DNA of 34,442 nucleotides, from positions 1-34,442 of the forward strand of contig JASJDN010000068.1 in the NCBI GenBank assembly GCA_030065205.1, given 5' to 3'. Below are positions 32,878 to 34,442 of this stretch, piece by piece. The notes beneath the pieces are model-generated. The model worked only from the letters and a program-made list of their open reading frames with translations. It was not told the origin of the DNA and searched no databases. Within the stretch, counting starts at the first letter, position 1. The number at the start of each line of letters is the position of its first letter. The position numbers and the translations under genes were made by a program. The DNA is from Crocosphaera sp. (GTDB lineage: Bacteria > Cyanobacteriota > Cyanobacteriia > Cyanobacteriales > Microcystaceae).

Positions 32878-33660
32878 ATGAACTTTTTCAATCAATTTAA
32901 AATAGAAACTCCCGAAAGTGTTGAATTAGAATTTACTTTGGCGGGTATTGGCAACCGTGTCTATGCTTTCGTCATTGATTGGATTATTTTGGGATTAATT
33001 ATTACTGTATTGCTCATTTTTACTGCTTTATCTTTTCTCAATACCTTTCTATTATCCAGTATTTTTGGCATACCAGAAGGGCAAACTTTTTTATGGATTT
33101 TAGCCATTCAATTTTTTATTATTTTTATTGTTTATGTGGGCTATTTTGTTTTTTTTGAAACCCTGTGGCAAGGAGAAACACCGGGAAAACGATTTGTTAA
33201 AATTCGGGTGATTCAAGATAATGGAAGACCCATTACGTTACAACAAGCGACCCTTCGCGCGTTATTAAGACCCATTGATGATTTATTTTTTTTAGGGGTG
33301 TTTTTTATTATTTTTGGTAAACAAGAAAAACGCATTGGGGATTGGGTTGCCGGAACCATTATTATTCAAGAAAAACAAGGGAAAAAAGGAACCGAGTTAA
33401 TCGTTTCCAAAGAAGCAGAAAATTTAGCTAAATACTTACAAACAAACACTGATTTATCTAAATTATTACCCGAAGATTTTGCTACCATTCGCCGATACTT
33501 ACAAAGACGAGATGATATGTTTACCGAAGCTAAAATGGAGTTAGCACGAAAATTAGCCTATCAAGTAAAAGATATTATTGGTCTTGAAGACATACCAGAA
33601 GGAACCACCACAAATCTGTTTTTAGAAGCGGTTTATTTAGCCTATCAACAACAGGGTTAA
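32878..33660 (+). CDS. RDD family membrane protein
   Basis: A 260-residue protein with an RDD domain in residues 1-165: the Arg-Asp signature NRVYAFVIDW (about 27-36), a second helix (TFLWILAIQFFIIFIVYVGY) and the GETPGKRFVKIRVI loop, RALLRPIDDLFF and RIGDWVAGTIII. After it comes a ~95-residue soluble C-terminal part (LPEDFATIRRYLQRRDDMF). RDD proteins often support ion or substrate transport; no substrate is known for this one. It shares a transcript with the upstream gene and is close to the divergent SpoIIM-like gene, a combination seen in many cyanobacteria. Confidence 0.88.
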   Translation: MNFFNQFKIETPESVELEFTLAGIGNRVYAFVIDWIILGLIITVLLIFTALSFLNTFLLSSIFGIPEGQTFLWILAIQFFIIFIVYVGYFVFFETLWQGETPGKRFVKIRVIQDNGRPITLQQATLRALLRPIDDLFFLGVFFIIFGKQEKRIGDWVAGTIIIQEKQGKKGTELIVSKEAENLAKYLQTNTDLSKLLPEDFATIRRYLQRRDDMFTEAKMELARKLAYQVKDIIGLEDIPEGTTTNLFLEAVYLAYQQQG

Positions 33661-33667
33661 ACTATAA

Positions 33668-33766
33668 TCAAGGTTCAAAGGCTTGGCACAAATCTTCTAC
33701 ATAGCCAACGAGAGCATCCATACCGCATAGATGGCACAGTTGCTGAATAGTTTGGTTATTTTCAGC
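33668..33766 (-). pseudogene. Short coding remnant, unknown origin
   Basis: The minus strand reads about 32 codons, ENNQTIQQLCHLCGMDALVG and onward to a TGA at 33668-33670, with a run of stops directly before it. It looks like the 3' tail of a broken gene. The rest of 33771-34087 (AT-rich, no open frame, a short GCCCACTCTACA repeat near 33810) shows nothing else. Confidence 0.35.
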
Positions 33767-34087
33767 TTACTAAGTAGGTGATCGTAAATCAAGGCAGTTT
33801 TGAGGATGCCCACTCTACAAACATTTCATGTTTAATTATACGTACTTACTCCTTACTTTCTTGATCTTGAATTCAAGTTAACTGGGATACTAAGGCTATT
33901 ATATCCAAATTGTTTGATAAGTTTTGTGAATAAAATTATCATTTTATTGCTGAATATTTAAGTATTTATATAAATACGACAGTTGATATTAATTGAATCG
34001 CTAAAATTCTCTGAGTGCTAGGCTCAATCGAGCAGTAGCTTAACTTTATCACTAAAAATCGTCTATGTTCCATCAAAAAGGTACAAT

Positions 34088-34324
34088 ATGAAAAAAAACT
34101 AATCTATTTTTTTACTATTGGAGCTTTGAGTTCATTAACTGCTTTATCTAATATTTCAAAAGCTCACGCTGCTTTACTAGCAACTAGACCTAGATTTTTC
34201 AATTTTTCAATTTTCTCTATGCGTGTATCACAAATTATCCCACCAGCAGGTCCCCAATTTGCGAGTGCAAAAGCAGGTACATTTATTATTGATCCGAATC
34301 CAGGAACTGTGTTTGAAGATGTTA
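34088..34324 (+). pseudogene. Frameshifted gene for a small secreted protein
   Basis: The first ATG (34088) is followed by eight A's and stops within four codons. Adding one A would give MKKKLIYFFTIGALSSLTAL, then SNISKAHA, a textbook signal peptide, followed by residues LLATRPRFFNFSIFSMRVSQ. The frame then continues through about 34320. Either an A was lost in a homopolymer (phase-variation-like or sequencing error) or the gene is dead. Its end merges with sequence that reads as transposase on the other strand, so it also seems truncated by an insertion. Confidence 0.5.
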
Positions 34325-34442
34325 AGATACCTCTATCTGTCACCCACACTACATTCTTCACCCCAAACCGTTTCCTCACTTTCTCTATTTGACTCAAGAA
34401 TGTGCTAGTATCTGAGGTGTTTCCTTCAAAAACTTCTACAGC
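34314..34442 (-). mobile_element. IS1634-like (IS4 superfamily) transposase fragment
   Basis: From the right edge the minus strand reads AVEVFEGNTSDTSTFLSQIE, then KVRKRFGVKNVVWVTDRGIL and TSS: this matches the region around the first catalytic Asp of IS1634-type DDE transposases (GNTSD-F, VxDRGxL). After TSS the similarity stops, near 34314-34325, and the frame continues as antisense of the secreted-protein gene. The element therefore ends or is truncated here. The N-terminal part lies outside the window. Confidence 0.65.

Noticed and set aside
34126..34392. Independent 88-residue plus-strand gene at the right end
   Set aside because: Its start TTG is inside the broken signal peptide and its 3' third is antisense to transposase sequence, so it is better read as a pseudogene merged with an insertion.
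1..34442. CRISPR array or cas genes
   Set aside because: No regularly spaced repeats with unique spacers were found; the tandem arrays present are contiguous and no cas-like gene is visible.

Overview
The window comes from the chromosome of a low-GC unicellular cyanobacterium, most like the Crocosphaera/Cyanothece group. Four things support this: at least twelve copies of the HIP1 octamer GCGATCGC, carboxysome shell genes ccmK3 and ccmK4, phylloquinone and light-harvesting-related genes (menB, a PucC-type carrier, DASH cryptochrome), and several families known mainly from cyanobacteria (TIGR03792, DUF2232, an At5g03900-like membrane protein). The genus is an inference; no species-level marker was available.

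Layout. 1-890: the 5' part of an IS200/IS605-type tnpB runs off the left edge, followed by a GC-rich hairpin-bearing flank. 891-3257: trpD, a small HTH-like gene and menB. 3387-4955: a very AT-rich convergent pair, a sulfotransferase and a SAM methyltransferase, that looks like an accessory insertion. 4998-8786: guaB3 with its terminator, a TIGR03792 protein, a 37-residue membrane peptide missed by length filters, a DUF389 membrane protein and a small unknown. 8804-12858: satellite carboxysome genes ccmK4 and ccmK3, an FGE/SUMF1-fold protein, a membrane-anchored alpha/beta hydrolase and a glutathione peroxidase. 12871-13193: a compact nest of inverted repeats next to tRNA-Arg(UCU). 13235-17695: a uracil-DNA glycosylase-like protein, a PucC-type carrier, a repeat-rich spacer and a coiled-coil protein with a degenerate Hsp70-like fold. 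17802-19770: Crp-family regulator, DUF2232 protein and an 11-residue-repeat coiled-coil membrane protein. 19774-26217: At5g03900-like protein, DASH cryptochrome, CbiX chelatase, pdxH and an MscS channel fused to a cyclic-nucleotide-binding domain. 26383-28680: an almost perfect CIRCE operator before an unknown gene, then an M48 protease and an internally duplicated unknown protein. 28797-30916: copper-linked pair (multicopper oxidase and DUF411). 30966-33660: SpoIIM-like, polytopic and RDD membrane proteins. 33661-34442: gene debris, comprising a small coding remnant, a frameshifted secreted-protein gene and an IS1634-like transposase fragment at the right edge.

Most genes are housekeeping or widely conserved in cyanobacteria and lie in short directons, without one large operon. 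The likely functional groups are ccmK3-ccmK4 (carboxysome shell), the multicopper oxidase with DUF411 (copper handling outside the cytoplasm), and the SpoIIM/RDD membrane set. The least explained signals are the CIRCE-controlled unknown gene, the nested inverted-repeat block beside tRNA-Arg, the duplicated spacer at 15.7-16.0 kb, and the C-rich/G-rich spacers that recur between co-oriented genes. I did not find a clear new multi-gene defence or biosynthetic system.
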